Position numbers and translations under genes: made by a program
Part shown: piece by piece, positions 27,848 through 35,834 of the stretch
Layout: each line of letters opens with the position of its first letter
Numbering within the stretch: position 1 is the stretch's first letter
Source of the DNA: Bradyrhizobium viridifuturi
GTDB taxonomy: Bacteria > Pseudomonadota > Alphaproteobacteria > Rhizobiales > Xanthobacteraceae
Length of the DNA stretch: 64,000 nucleotides
Direction: 5' to 3'
Assembly (NCBI RefSeq): GCF_001238275.1
Contig: NZ_LGTB01000021.1
Span: 1 to 64,000 of the forward strand
Notes under the pieces: model-generated
Told to the model about the DNA's origin: nothing
What the model saw: only the letters and a program-made list of their open reading frames with translations
Databases searched by the model: none

Positions 27848-29278
27848 TTATTCCTGGAGCTGACGCTTCAGCGATTCGACTTCCTCCGACAGCGTCGTGT
27901 CCTTGGCGACCAGTGCCTCAATCTTGCGCACGGCGTGCAGCACCGTGGTGTGGTCGCGGCCGCCGAACCTGCGGCCGATCTCGGGCAGCGAGCGCAGGGT
28001 CAGGGTCTTGGCCAGATACATCGCAACCTGGCGCGGGCGCACCACGTTGGCGGTACGGCGGGACGACAGCAGGTCGGAGCGGCTGACATTGTACTGTCGG
28101 GCGACCACGCGCTGGATGTCCTCGATCTTGATCCGCTTCGGCTCCTGCGGGCGGATCAGGTCACGCACCTCGCGCTCGGCCATCTCCAGCGTCACCGGCT
28201 GGTTATTGAGCTTGGAGTGCGCCAGGAGGCGATTGATCGCGCCTTCGAGGTCGCGGCCATTATGGGTGATGGTGCGCGCCAGATAGTCGAGCACTTCCTC
28301 CGGCACGTCGAAGCTGGCGTGGTGGACGCGCGCCGCGGCGACACGCGACTTGAGGATGCCAAGCCGCAGTTCCTCGCCGAGCGAACCCATCTCGACCACG
28401 AGGCCGCCGGCGAGCCGCGAGCGCACGCGGTCGTCGAGGCTTTCGAGGTCCGACGGCGGACGGTCGGCCGCGATCACGACCTGGCGGCCGGCGTCGATCA
28501 GCGCGTTCAGCGTGTGGCAGAACTCGGCCTGCGTCGACTTGCCCTGCAGGAACTGGAGATCGTCGATGACCAGCACGTCGATGCCGCGCAGCGCTTCCTT
28601 GAAGGCCAGCGCCGTCTGCGTCTTCAGCGCCGCGACGAAGCCATACATGAACTTCTCGGCGGTCAGGTACAGCACCTTGCGCTCGCCGCCGGAATTGCCG
28701 GCCCAGGTCACTGCCTGCAGCAGATGCGTCTTGCCGAGGCCGACGCCGGCATGGATGTAGAGCGGGTTGAACATCACGGGATCGCCGCGGCGTCCTTCCG
28801 CGACCTGACGCGCAGCCGCATGGGCCAGCGTGTTGGAACGGCCGACGACGAAGCTTGCAAAGGTCAGGCGCGGATCGAGCGGCGAGCCGCCCAGCGCGTC
28901 ATGGCTGGCCGACACCGGCGCGGTCGCAACCGAGCGCAGTTCAGGCGCGGGGCGGCCATCGGTGCGCTCGACGCGGCGCATCTCGACGGGTGCAACCGCC
29001 TCCTTCACTGGCGCCATCGCACGGATCGCCGAGCGCACGGTAAGGTCGATGCGATGCACTTCGGGCATCTCGGCCTGCCAGCAGGAGAGCACGCGTTCGG
29101 CGTAATGGGCCTGGATCCAGCTCTTGAGGAACCGGGTCGGAACCGACAGGTGCACGCTCTCATCGTGCACGCTTTCCAGATCCATTCGTGCGAACCAGCT
29201 CGTGTAGACGTCCTCGCCAACGCTCGTCCGCAAACGTCCCTTCACCCGCGACCAGCGATCCTGTTCCGTGTTCGTCAT
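27848..29278 (-). CDS. dnaA: Chromosomal replication initiator protein DnaA
   Basis: 476 residues from the ATG at 29278 (MTNTEQDRWSRVKGRL), the normal DnaA length; an upstream in-frame start is not needed. Domain I at the N-terminus, then the AAA+ domain with Walker A GVGLGKTHLL and Walker B VLVIDDLQFLQGK, and the DNA-binding signature GGRDHTTVLHAVRKIE near the C-terminus. Binds DnaA boxes and opens the origin. Confidence 0.97.
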   Translation of the reverse strand: MTNTEQDRWSRVKGRLRTSVGEDVYTSWFARMDLESVHDESVHLSVPTRFLKSWIQAHYAERVLSCWQAEMPEVHRIDLTVRSAIRAMAPVKEAVAPVEMRRVERTDGRPAPELRSVATAPVSASHDALGGSPLDPRLTFASFVVGRSNTLAHAAARQVAEGRRGDPVMFNPLYIHAGVGLGKTHLLQAVTWAGNSGGERKVLYLTAEKFMYGFVAALKTQTALAFKEALRGIDVLVIDDLQFLQGKSTQAEFCHTLNALIDAGRQVVIAADRPPSDLESLDDRVRSRLAGGLVVEMGSLGEELRLGILKSRVAAARVHHASFDVPEEVLDYLARTITHNGRDLEGAINRLLAHSKLNNQPVTLEMAEREVRDLIRPQEPKRIKIEDIQRVVARQYNVSRSDLLSSRRTANVVRPRQVAMYLAKTLTLRSLPEIGRRFGGRDHTTVLHAVRKIEALVAKDTTLSEEVESLKRQLQE

Positions 29279-30520
29279 TGCCTTCGTACTTTTCCAAAAC
29301 TGAGAGATGATGATTGCGAAAGCGCCGCGCAGAGTTGCTGCTACAACGCGACCTCTAGCGGGCGCGGTCTGCTCCGGACAAAGCTCTCCCGTGCGGCGGC
29401 CATGCGCCACGCGACAGATCAGCTGTTTGGAGAAGATGCGCCCCGCGAGGTCAGCGCATACTCGACGGTCTCTGCGGGTAAGAGCTAACGTCCGAGGGGT
29501 TGATTACGGCACCACTGGAAATCTGCGCTTCGGCTGTCGTACGTTCGACTGCAGTGATGATACCGTAAGGCATAAGTCCTCCCCCTCCCGCCGCGACGTA
29601 TCGCGGCAAGTTGTCAGCTTGCTCGTGTCTTCAAATTCGAACTGCCGCTACCGAACACCGAAATGCCCGGCGCTTCGCCGCCGCGTGTCGTCGTCAACCC
29701 GTTCGCTTGCGCCGCGTTCCCGCTGCCGGATTCCGATGGACGTCCTCGCCTCTCTTGTTCGATCCCCCAAATTGCCGGGGACATCGCCGGAGAAATTTTG
29801 ACACAGGCCGACCATCCTCATATCGCTATGAGCCGTCAATCCAGCTTCGCTTGGAGAGCGTCGCTAACGCACACACCGCCGCCGATTTGTGCGTCCGCCC
29901 TTGGGTCTCAAACCGCGCTGATCTGGAGAGCCGTGGGCGTCGCGAACAAGAAATAAATACACCAAGCGCATTTTCTGACAATCCGTGGATTCGACGGGGA
30001 TCGAGACTCTTTGCGACTGTTGCGGCGTTGCTCATGCCGAGTTGCGAAAGCAAGTTTTTGAATCAGCGCACAGAATCACGCGTGTCACAAACGACGGTGC
30101 AATACCAAAAATTTTTCATAGAAAATTTACATTTGGTCTCGCGCCGGTCATTTTTCCAATCGCTGTCCAACGCTATGTGCATAAGTAATTCGCGAGACGT
30201 CATTTTTCTCGATTACTTTTGCAGGGTAACCCGCGCGTCGCGATTTCCAACGCGAAATATGCCCGCGCTATTCCATCTATCCAGCTTAGCGCAGAACAAT
30301 CTCTGCGCGAGTGCAGTGCGTTAAGCATATTTGCCGGTAGAACTACGGACGCGCGACGAAACATGACACGCAGTTCGGTGCGCAGCAATGCGGATTGTTA
30401 TCGGGCTATAAAAAACTGCACGACTAGAGTCGCGACAAAACAAAAAGCCCGGCGCGAGCCGGGCTTCGTGACAGATGTGTTTTTCAGTCAGCTCGATTGG
30501 CCAGCGTGCCGGCCGGCCTG
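29279..30520. other. 1.2 kb non-coding region between dnaA and rpsT
   Basis: Several open frames cross this stretch but their composition is not protein-like. The part from about 29940 to 30440 is clearly more AT-rich than its surroundings. One match to the DnaA box TTATNCACA is present on the minus strand (TGTGCATAA at 30176-30184), with GANTC sites near 29985, 30060, 30073 and 30428. It must hold the dnaA promoter; an origin function is possible but one box is thin support. Confidence 0.4.
30445..30466 (-). terminator. Rho-independent terminator of rpsT
   Basis: A 9-bp perfect stem (30445-30453 with 30458-30466), loop GCGA, followed on the minus strand by a T-rich run (TTTTTGTTTTG). Located 55 bp past the rpsT stop. 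Confidence 0.85.
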
Positions 30521-30787
30521 TTACTTGGCGAGCTTGGCGATGCTCTGTGTGAGGCGCGACACCTTACGGCTCGCGAGGTTCTTGTGAATGATGTTGCGCT
30601 GCGCTGCCTTCATCAGTTCGGGCTCGGCCTTGCGCATCGCCTTGAGTGCCGCCTCGCGGTCGCCGCTCTTGATCGCTTCCTCGACCGTGCGCACCGCGCC
30701 GCGCATCTGGGTGCGACGCGACTTGTTGACGATGGTGCGGCGGGCAATCTTGCGGGTCGCCTTCTTGGCGGAGGTGGTGTTGGCCAT
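30521..30787 (-). CDS. rpsT: 30S ribosomal protein S20
   Basis: 88 residues beginning MANTTSAKKATRKIARRTIVNKSRRTQMR, highly basic, standard S20 length. Binds 16S rRNA in early 30S assembly. The rpsT gene upstream of dnaA is the common alphaproteobacterial arrangement. Confidence 0.97.
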   Translation of the reverse strand: MANTTSAKKATRKIARRTIVNKSRRTQMRGAVRTVEEAIKSGDREAALKAMRKAEPELMKAAQRNIIHKNLASRKVSRLTQSIAKLAK

Positions 30788-31160
30788 GGTTCTCTAACTG
30801 TCCTTCGGCGGTGATCGCTCGGTGGTCGGGCTTCGCGCGCACCGGCCGGTTCAAATCTCAACTCTGATGCATTTGTCCAAGGTATTGACTTGGGTGTCCT
30901 TGAGGCGGCCATGCAAAGAGCGCAAAACTGCTGCCCCCGCATGCGGCACTGTCCAAAGAACAGCGGCGGCAGGATTGCGCCCGCCGCCATCGGCCGGTCT
31001 TATAGATGGCGCAGGCGGTAGCGTCAACGCTTTCGGGGGCGAAAAAGGGCCTGAAATCGGCCTCCGGGGGTCGGATAAGCCGCTGAAGAGGTTGAATTTC
31101 CGGGGGACGCCCGGTAAGGCCTGACGACGCGTGGGGCGCGACAGGGAGTTTGGGTGACGC
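30788..31160. other. Intergenic region upstream of rpsT
   Basis: 373 bp between divergent rpsT and the membrane-protein gene at 31161. It should contain both promoters. No clear -35/-10 pair, palindrome or gene was seen. Confidence 0.4.
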
Positions 31161-31478
31161 ATGATCCGCGGCTTTTTCCGTCTGATCGGCCTTTTGCTGC
31201 TGGCCGGCAGCTTCATCTTCATGGTCTATGACGGGGCTCGCTACGTCGCCGACCAGAGCCTGCGGTTCACCCAATTCGGCCAGTTCTGGAACGATATCCA
31301 CCAGTCGAGCCAGCAGGCGTTCCATGCCTGGGTCGATCGCTCCGCGCCGTGGCTCTGGAACGATGTGATCAGGCTGCTGCTGGAGCAGCCGGTGTTCGCG
31401 GTGCTCGGCATCGTCGGCATCCTGCTGATGATCCTGTTCCGGCCGCGCAAGCCTCTGATCGGCTACGCGCGCGACTGA
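31161..31478 (+). CDS. Small inner-membrane protein with two helices (105 aa)
   Basis: N-terminal helix (FFRLIGLLLLAGSFIFMVYDG) and C-terminal helix (PVFAVLGIVGILLMILF) flank an aromatic-rich loop of about 55 residues (FTQFGQFWNDIHQSSQQAFHAW). Function unknown to me. Stand-alone gene divergent from rpsT. Confidence 0.75.
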   Translation: MIRGFFRLIGLLLLAGSFIFMVYDGARYVADQSLRFTQFGQFWNDIHQSSQQAFHAWVDRSAPWLWNDVIRLLLEQPVFAVLGIVGILLMILFRPRKPLIGYARD

Positions 31479-31594
31479 ACTGGACGCAGCCATCAGTAAC
31501 GGGGCTGCCATCATTTGCGTAAGGACATATATAGGTGACAGCCGGCCCGCAGGCCGCAGCCAGCGTTCGGCCGATGTCCCGCCTGGAGGTATTC

Positions 31595-32254
31595 ATGTTG
31601 TTCATGCGCAAGACCACCGCGTTGCCAAGCGCTGCCGAGGCGCTGCCGGGCCGCGCGACGCCGATCCCGACCGCGACCACGCATTTCGTCAATGGCAGCA
31701 GATTGACGCCGCCCTATCCGCAAGGCCTCGAGCAGGCGGTGTTCGGGCTCGGCTGCTTCTGGGGTGCGGAACGCAAGTTCTGGGAACTCGGCGACGGGAT
31801 CTACACCACAGCGGTCGGCTATGCCGGCGGCCACACCCCGAACCCGACCTATGAAGAGGTGTGCTCGGGGCGCACCGGCCATACCGAAGTCGTGCTGGTC
31901 GTGTTCGACCCGAAGAAGATTCCCTACGAGAAATTGCTGAAGACGTTCTGGGAGAATCACAACCCGACGCAGGGCATGCGTCAGGGCAACGACATCGGCA
32001 CCCAGTATCGTTCCGCGATCTACACGTTCAGCGACGCGCAGCGCAAAGCCGCCGATGCATCGCAGGCGATGTATCAGAAGGCGCTTGCCGCCAAGGGTCT
32101 CGGCGCCATCACCACCGAGATCGCACCTTCGGGCGAGTTCTACTTCGCCGAGGACTATCATCAGCAGTATCTCGCCAAGAACCCGGCGGGCTATTGCGGG
32201 CTTGGCGGCACCGGCGTGTCCTGCCCGATCGGCGTCGGCGTCACCGCGGCCTGA
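31595..32254 (+). CDS. msrA: Peptide-methionine (S)-S-oxide reductase
   Basis: Reduces methionine-S-sulfoxide in proteins. 219 residues from the ATG at 31595, which follows a strong ggagg. Catalytic Cys54 lies in GCFWGAE; further motifs are AVGYAGGHTPNPTYEEVCSG, FWENHNPTQG and AEDYHQQYL. C-terminal cysteines in GYCGLGGTGVSC probably resolve the disulfide. Longer than minimal MsrA because of an N-terminal extension of about 45 residues. Confidence 0.95.
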   Translation: MLFMRKTTALPSAAEALPGRATPIPTATTHFVNGSRLTPPYPQGLEQAVFGLGCFWGAERKFWELGDGIYTTAVGYAGGHTPNPTYEEVCSGRTGHTEVVLVVFDPKKIPYEKLLKTFWENHNPTQGMRQGNDIGTQYRSAIYTFSDAQRKAADASQAMYQKALAAKGLGAITTEIAPSGEFYFAEDYHQQYLAKNPAGYCGLGGTGVSCPIGVGVTAA

Positions 32255-32382
32255 TCGCATCGGCCGGCGTCAAATCGATGGGGAGGCGGGTCTTCCGGCT
32301 CCCCAGTCGGGGTCGCGCAAACCCTTTATTAACCATAAGAGGTGCATGACTGGGCCTGTCTCGCCGTTGAGGGATAGGTCCG

Positions 32383-33129
32383 GTGCCGGTTGCACGCGCG
32401 TTACGATTGCCGATCACTGCCGTTGTGGCTGCGCTCGCGCTGTCTGGCTGCATGAGCACGTCCGGCCCTGTCGCGGTCGGCCCGCAAGGCGTCGATGCCG
32501 TTACTTATGGCCCGGCCTACGCGCCCGCTCCGGTCGCCGACGGAGGCGGTGGTGCCATCAGCGCATTGCGTTCCGCCTTCGCCAGCGCTTCCCCTGGTTA
32601 TGGCTATGTCGCGCCGGTCGCCGCCCCGGTCGTCTATGCCGCCGCACCGGGTGGGCCCGTCGGTTACGACAACTCCTATCAACTCGGTCCGGGCGACAAG
32701 CTCCGCGTCGTGGTCTACGGCCAGGAGGGCCTGACCAACTCCTATGCGATCGACGCCGCGGGCGCGATCACCATGCCGTTGATCGGTTCGGTGCCCGCGC
32801 GCGGCCGTACGCCGGCAGGCCTCGCCGGTGAAATCTCGGCGCGGCTACGCAACGGCTTCATCCGCGAGCCGTCGGTGGCGGTCGAGATCGAGTCCTATCG
32901 GCCGTTCTTCATCCTCGGCGAAGTCCAGGCCCCCGGCCAATATCCCTATGTGCCGAACATGACCGTCGAGAGCGCAGTTGCGATCGCCGGCGGCTTCTCG
33001 CCGCGGGCCAAGCGCGACAGCGTGACGCTGACCCACACCGATGCATCAGGCGCCGGTCGCTTCGTGGTGCCGCTCGGCACGCCGATGAGCCCGGGCGATA
33101 CGGTGTTCGTCGGCGAGCGCTGGTTTTAG
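32383..33129 (+). CDS. Polysaccharide export outer-membrane lipoprotein (Wza-like)
   Basis: 248 residues, GTG start. Signal sequence with lipobox ALSGC (Cys about residue 24), a Gly/Pro/Ala-rich linker, then the poly-export domain (YQLGPGDKLRVVVYGQEGL...AGAITMPLIGSVPARGRTP) and an SLBB-like part (FFILGEVQAPGQYPYVPNMTVESAVAIAGGF). No polysaccharide gene cluster is next to it, so this is an orphan exporter component. Confidence 0.88.
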   Translation: MPVARALRLPITAVVAALALSGCMSTSGPVAVGPQGVDAVTYGPAYAPAPVADGGGGAISALRSAFASASPGYGYVAPVAAPVVYAAAPGGPVGYDNSYQLGPGDKLRVVVYGQEGLTNSYAIDAAGAITMPLIGSVPARGRTPAGLAGEISARLRNGFIREPSVAVEIESYRPFFILGEVQAPGQYPYVPNMTVESAVAIAGGFSPRAKRDSVTLTHTDASGAGRFVVPLGTPMSPGDTVFVGERWF

Positions 33130-33150
33130 TCAAGACGATCACTCATCATT

Positions 33151-33193
33151 CGTCATTCCGGGCCTGCGCCTTGCGGCGCATCCCGGAATGACG
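33151..33193. repeat. Intergenic palindromic element (CGTCATTCCGGG type)
   Basis: Arms CGTCATTCCGGG and CCCGGAATGACG flank a short GC centre in the 75-bp gap between convergent genes. The same motif opens the element at 41253. Probably a dispersed palindromic repeat that also terminates transcription both ways. Confidence 0.7.
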
Positions 33194-33204
33194 AGAGTCG
33201 CGTT

Positions 33205-33879
33205 CTATTTCCGCAGATGCTTCCCGAAAAATTCCATGCTGCGCGGCCAGGCGATGTCGGCGCTGGCCTTGTCGTAGCTTGCGCGCTCGTCGCAGTGGAA
33301 GCCGTGCTGCGCGCCGGGATAGATGAAGACCTCGACCTCGGGCCGCTTCGACTTGATGGTCTCGACATCGCTCAAGGGAATGCCGGCATCCTTCTCGCCG
33401 AAATGCAACTGCGTCGGCACGGCCGGCTTGTCGTCGGCGAAGCGGATGATGGCGCCGCCGTAATAGCCGATCGCGGCCGAGAGCCCGGAGAGCTTGGTCG
33501 CGGCCGCATAGGCGATGCTGCCGCCGAGGCAGAAGCCGATGATGCCGACCGGCCCGACCGATTTCACCGCGTCGATCGCCGCCTGGCTATCGCGCAGCAT
33601 TGCGGGAAAGTCCGGATTGGCGACGAATTTGCGTGCCTCCGCGACCTCATCGGGTGAATAGCCGCTCTGGAAGTTCGGCGTGATGCGATCGAAGATCGAG
33701 GGCGCAATCGCGACATAGCCTTCCTTCGCCAGCCGGTCGCAGACCGAGCGGATGTGGTGGTTGACGCCAAAGATCTCCTGGATCACCACGACAGCGCCCT
33801 TCGGCGCACTGGTGGGCTCAGCGCGATAGGCGCCGAGTTCGAATCCGTCCGAAGCCTTCAGTTTGATGTCTTGTCCCAT
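33205..33879 (-). CDS. Dienelactone hydrolase family protein
   Basis: 224 residues, alpha/beta hydrolase fold. The nucleophile elbow GFCLGG contains Cys as in true dienelactone hydrolases, with the His in AQHGFH and an Asp region before it (EVFIYPG). Cytoplasmic. The actual substrate is unknown; many such proteins are broad carboxymethylenebutenolidases. Confidence 0.9.
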   Translation of the reverse strand: MGQDIKLKASDGFELGAYRAEPTSAPKGAVVVIQEIFGVNHHIRSVCDRLAKEGYVAIAPSIFDRITPNFQSGYSPDEVAEARKFVANPDFPAMLRDSQAAIDAVKSVGPVGIIGFCLGGSIAYAAATKLSGLSAAIGYYGGAIIRFADDKPAVPTQLHFGEKDAGIPLSDVETIKSKRPEVEVFIYPGAQHGFHCDERASYDKASADIAWPRSMEFFGKHLRK

Positions 33880-33927
33880 GGTCCATCCTTGTCATGTTGG
33901 GGGTTGCATGAAGTTCTTTGACGAGGG

Positions 33928-34269
33928 CTAGCGCCACATCCAGTTCTCGCCCCAGTCGGCCTTCCAGCCGGTCAGCCGGTGTTTGCGGAACTGGAGGAAG
34001 AGGCGGTCGTGGTGCGGGAACAGTCCGCTGCCGCCGAGGTCGCGGAAGGTCAGGAAGATCTCGTTGCCGGGCCGCCCGCTGACATAGGTGAAGGGCGTGC
34101 CGAGTGCGCGCTGCGCGTCCGCGACGCCCATGCCGAACGCCAGCGGCGTGTTGTTGGACAACGTCGCAGTGAAGGTCGGCGTCGCCGGGTCGGCGAACAG
34201 CCGTGGCTTCTGGGCCTTCGCGTTCGTCGCGGCCAGCGTCAGCAACAAGGCTGCGACAATCGTCTTCAT
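33928..34269 (-). CDS. Secreted hypothetical protein (113 aa)
   Basis: A clear signal peptide (MKTIVAALLLTLAATNAKA) followed by a mature part of about 94 residues with GMGVADAQRALGTPFTYVSGRPGNEIFL, a pattern seen in small SmpA/OmlA-like folds. Its ATG overlaps the stop of the alpha/beta hydrolase upstream (4 bases), so it is the second gene of that operon. Function unknown. Confidence 0.75.
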   Translation of the reverse strand: MKTIVAALLLTLAATNAKAQKPRLFADPATPTFTATLSNNTPLAFGMGVADAQRALGTPFTYVSGRPGNEIFLTFRDLGGSGLFPHHDRLFLQFRKHRLTGWKADWGENWMWR

Positions 34270-35054
34270 GAGGCGGCCTTTCCGGGCGGGTTCGCGGCAA
34301 GACCGTCGAGGAACGGCAACACCGCATCGATGAAGGCCTGCGGCTGGTCGATGTTGACGGCATGGCCGGCATTCGGGATCACGACCTTCTGCGCGCCTGG
34401 GATCTTCGCCGCCATGTAGTCGGAGGCCGCCAGGAACGGCGTGTCGTCGGCGCCGACCACGACCAGCGACGGCACCTTGATATCTGGCAGTGACTCGATC
34501 ACCCGGGCATCGCGCTGCGCCAGCATGCCGCGCGCGGCGAGGGCGAGGCCCCGGGCGTTGCGATGCGTGACCGATGCGCGCTCGGCGCTGAGCGACTTCA
34601 GCACCTCGAGCCCTTCGCGGTCGAAGCGGTCGCCGGTGTCGCGGGCGCGCTTGTTCCAGACCTCGCGGGCGTCGTCCTTCTTGAATCCCGGGCCGGTGTC
34701 GATGATCAGCAGCGCACGCACCCGCTCCGGATGGGCGCGGTGAAAGGCGAGCGACATGTAGCCGCCGAGCGACAGGCCGCCGACAACAGCCTGGTCGGCG
34801 CCCGCGGCGTCGAGCAGGGCGGCAATGTCGCCGACGGTCAGGGCTTCGCTATAGGCGTCCGGGTTATCGGGATAGTCGGACTGGCCGTGGCCGCGCATGT
34901 CCCACAGGATCAGCTTGTGCCGCTTCGACAGCGCCTCGATCTGGCCCTGCCACATTGCAGACGTCGACGAATAGCCATGGGTGAGGATCAAAGGCGGGCC
35001 ACTGCCGTGAATCTCATAATAGATGTCGACGCCGCCTCGATTGAGCTTGGCCAT
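34266..35054 (-). CDS. Alpha/beta hydrolase
   Basis: 262 residues. Oxyanion region HGYSSTSAMW, nucleophile GLSLGG (Ser), acid region VVVGADDTPF and catalytic His in PNAGHAVNID. Resembles 3-oxoadipate enol-lactonase-like hydrolases but the substrate cannot be assigned. First gene of a two-gene unit with the secreted protein. Confidence 0.9.
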   Translation of the reverse strand: MAKLNRGGVDIYYEIHGSGPPLILTHGYSSTSAMWQGQIEALSKRHKLILWDMRGHGQSDYPDNPDAYSEALTVGDIAALLDAAGADQAVVGGLSLGGYMSLAFHRAHPERVRALLIIDTGPGFKKDDAREVWNKRARDTGDRFDREGLEVLKSLSAERASVTHRNARGLALAARGMLAQRDARVIESLPDIKVPSLVVVGADDTPFLAASDYMAAKIPGAQKVVIPNAGHAVNIDQPQAFIDAVLPFLDGLAANPPGKAAS

Positions 35055-35342
35055 TCACGGGCTCCTTGTGTTGTCGATGTCAGGTCCGACAGCGCTACCG
35101 ACCTTGGTAGGAGTGATCGATACGGCATCACTACTGGCATTTCAAAAGCTTCATGCCGTTGCCGCATCGCACAACCGGCAGTCTCCGAAATTTATTCTTT
35201 TCGAGCAATTCCAAATTGGATTGCCTCCAGCCGGGAACCGGATCATTGTTTCGGCAACTGTTCGCTTACCCGGTGGGCGGCAGCCAAGACCCAACAGTGA
35301 GTTGCCGCCGTAAGCGGCTTCCTACACCGGAAGGGGAGAGAG

Positions 35343-35834
35343 ATGCCAAATCTCAATATCAACGGACGGAATATGTCCGTCGAGGCGGCCAATGACACGC
35401 CGCTGCTTTGGGTCATCCGCGAGCAATTGCAGATGACGGGCACCAAATTCGGCTGCGGCGCCGGTCTCTGTGGCGCCTGCACGGTTCACCTCAACGGCGA
35501 AGCGGTGCGGTCCTGCCAGACCTCGGTCGCCGACGCCGTCGGCAAGAAGATCACCACCATCGAAGGCCTCTCCGCCAAGGGCGAACATCCCCTGCAGAAG
35601 GCCTGGGTCGCCGAGCAAGTGCCGCAATGCGGCTACTGCCAGTCCGGCCAGATCATGCAGGCGGCGGCGCTGCTGTCGAAGAACACCAACCCGACCAAGG
35701 AAGAAGTGGTCGCGCATATGGACGGCAATCTCTGCCGTTGCATGACCTATTCACGAATCCAGAAGGCGATCATGCGCGCTGCGTCCGACATGCGCACCGC
35801 ATCGGCCACCGGATCCGAGCGGAGGGCCACATGA
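35343..35834 (+). CDS. iorA: Isoquinoline 1-oxidoreductase-type small subunit (2Fe-2S)
   Basis: 163 residues with two iron-sulfur sites: Cys38, Cys43, Cys46, Cys58 (GCGAGLCGAC...SC) and a second set in CGYCQSGQ and CRCMTY. Small electron-transfer subunit of a molybdenum hydroxylase. The stop overlaps the ATG of the large subunit. The name follows the closest known family; substrate unproven. Confidence 0.88.
   Translation: MPNLNINGRNMSVEAANDTPLLWVIREQLQMTGTKFGCGAGLCGACTVHLNGEAVRSCQTSVADAVGKKITTIEGLSAKGEHPLQKAWVAEQVPQCGYCQSGQIMQAAALLSKNTNPTKEEVVAHMDGNLCRCMTYSRIQKAIMRAASDMRTASATGSERRAT

Noticed and set aside
29307..30324. Open frames in the dnaA-rpsT gap
   Set aside because: Ser/Arg-rich, no ribosome site and no homology that I can recall; treated as non-coding.
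31161..31478. Cytochrome b6f PetM-like subunit
   Set aside because: Only size and hydrophobicity suggest it; no specific motif, so it was left as an unknown membrane protein.
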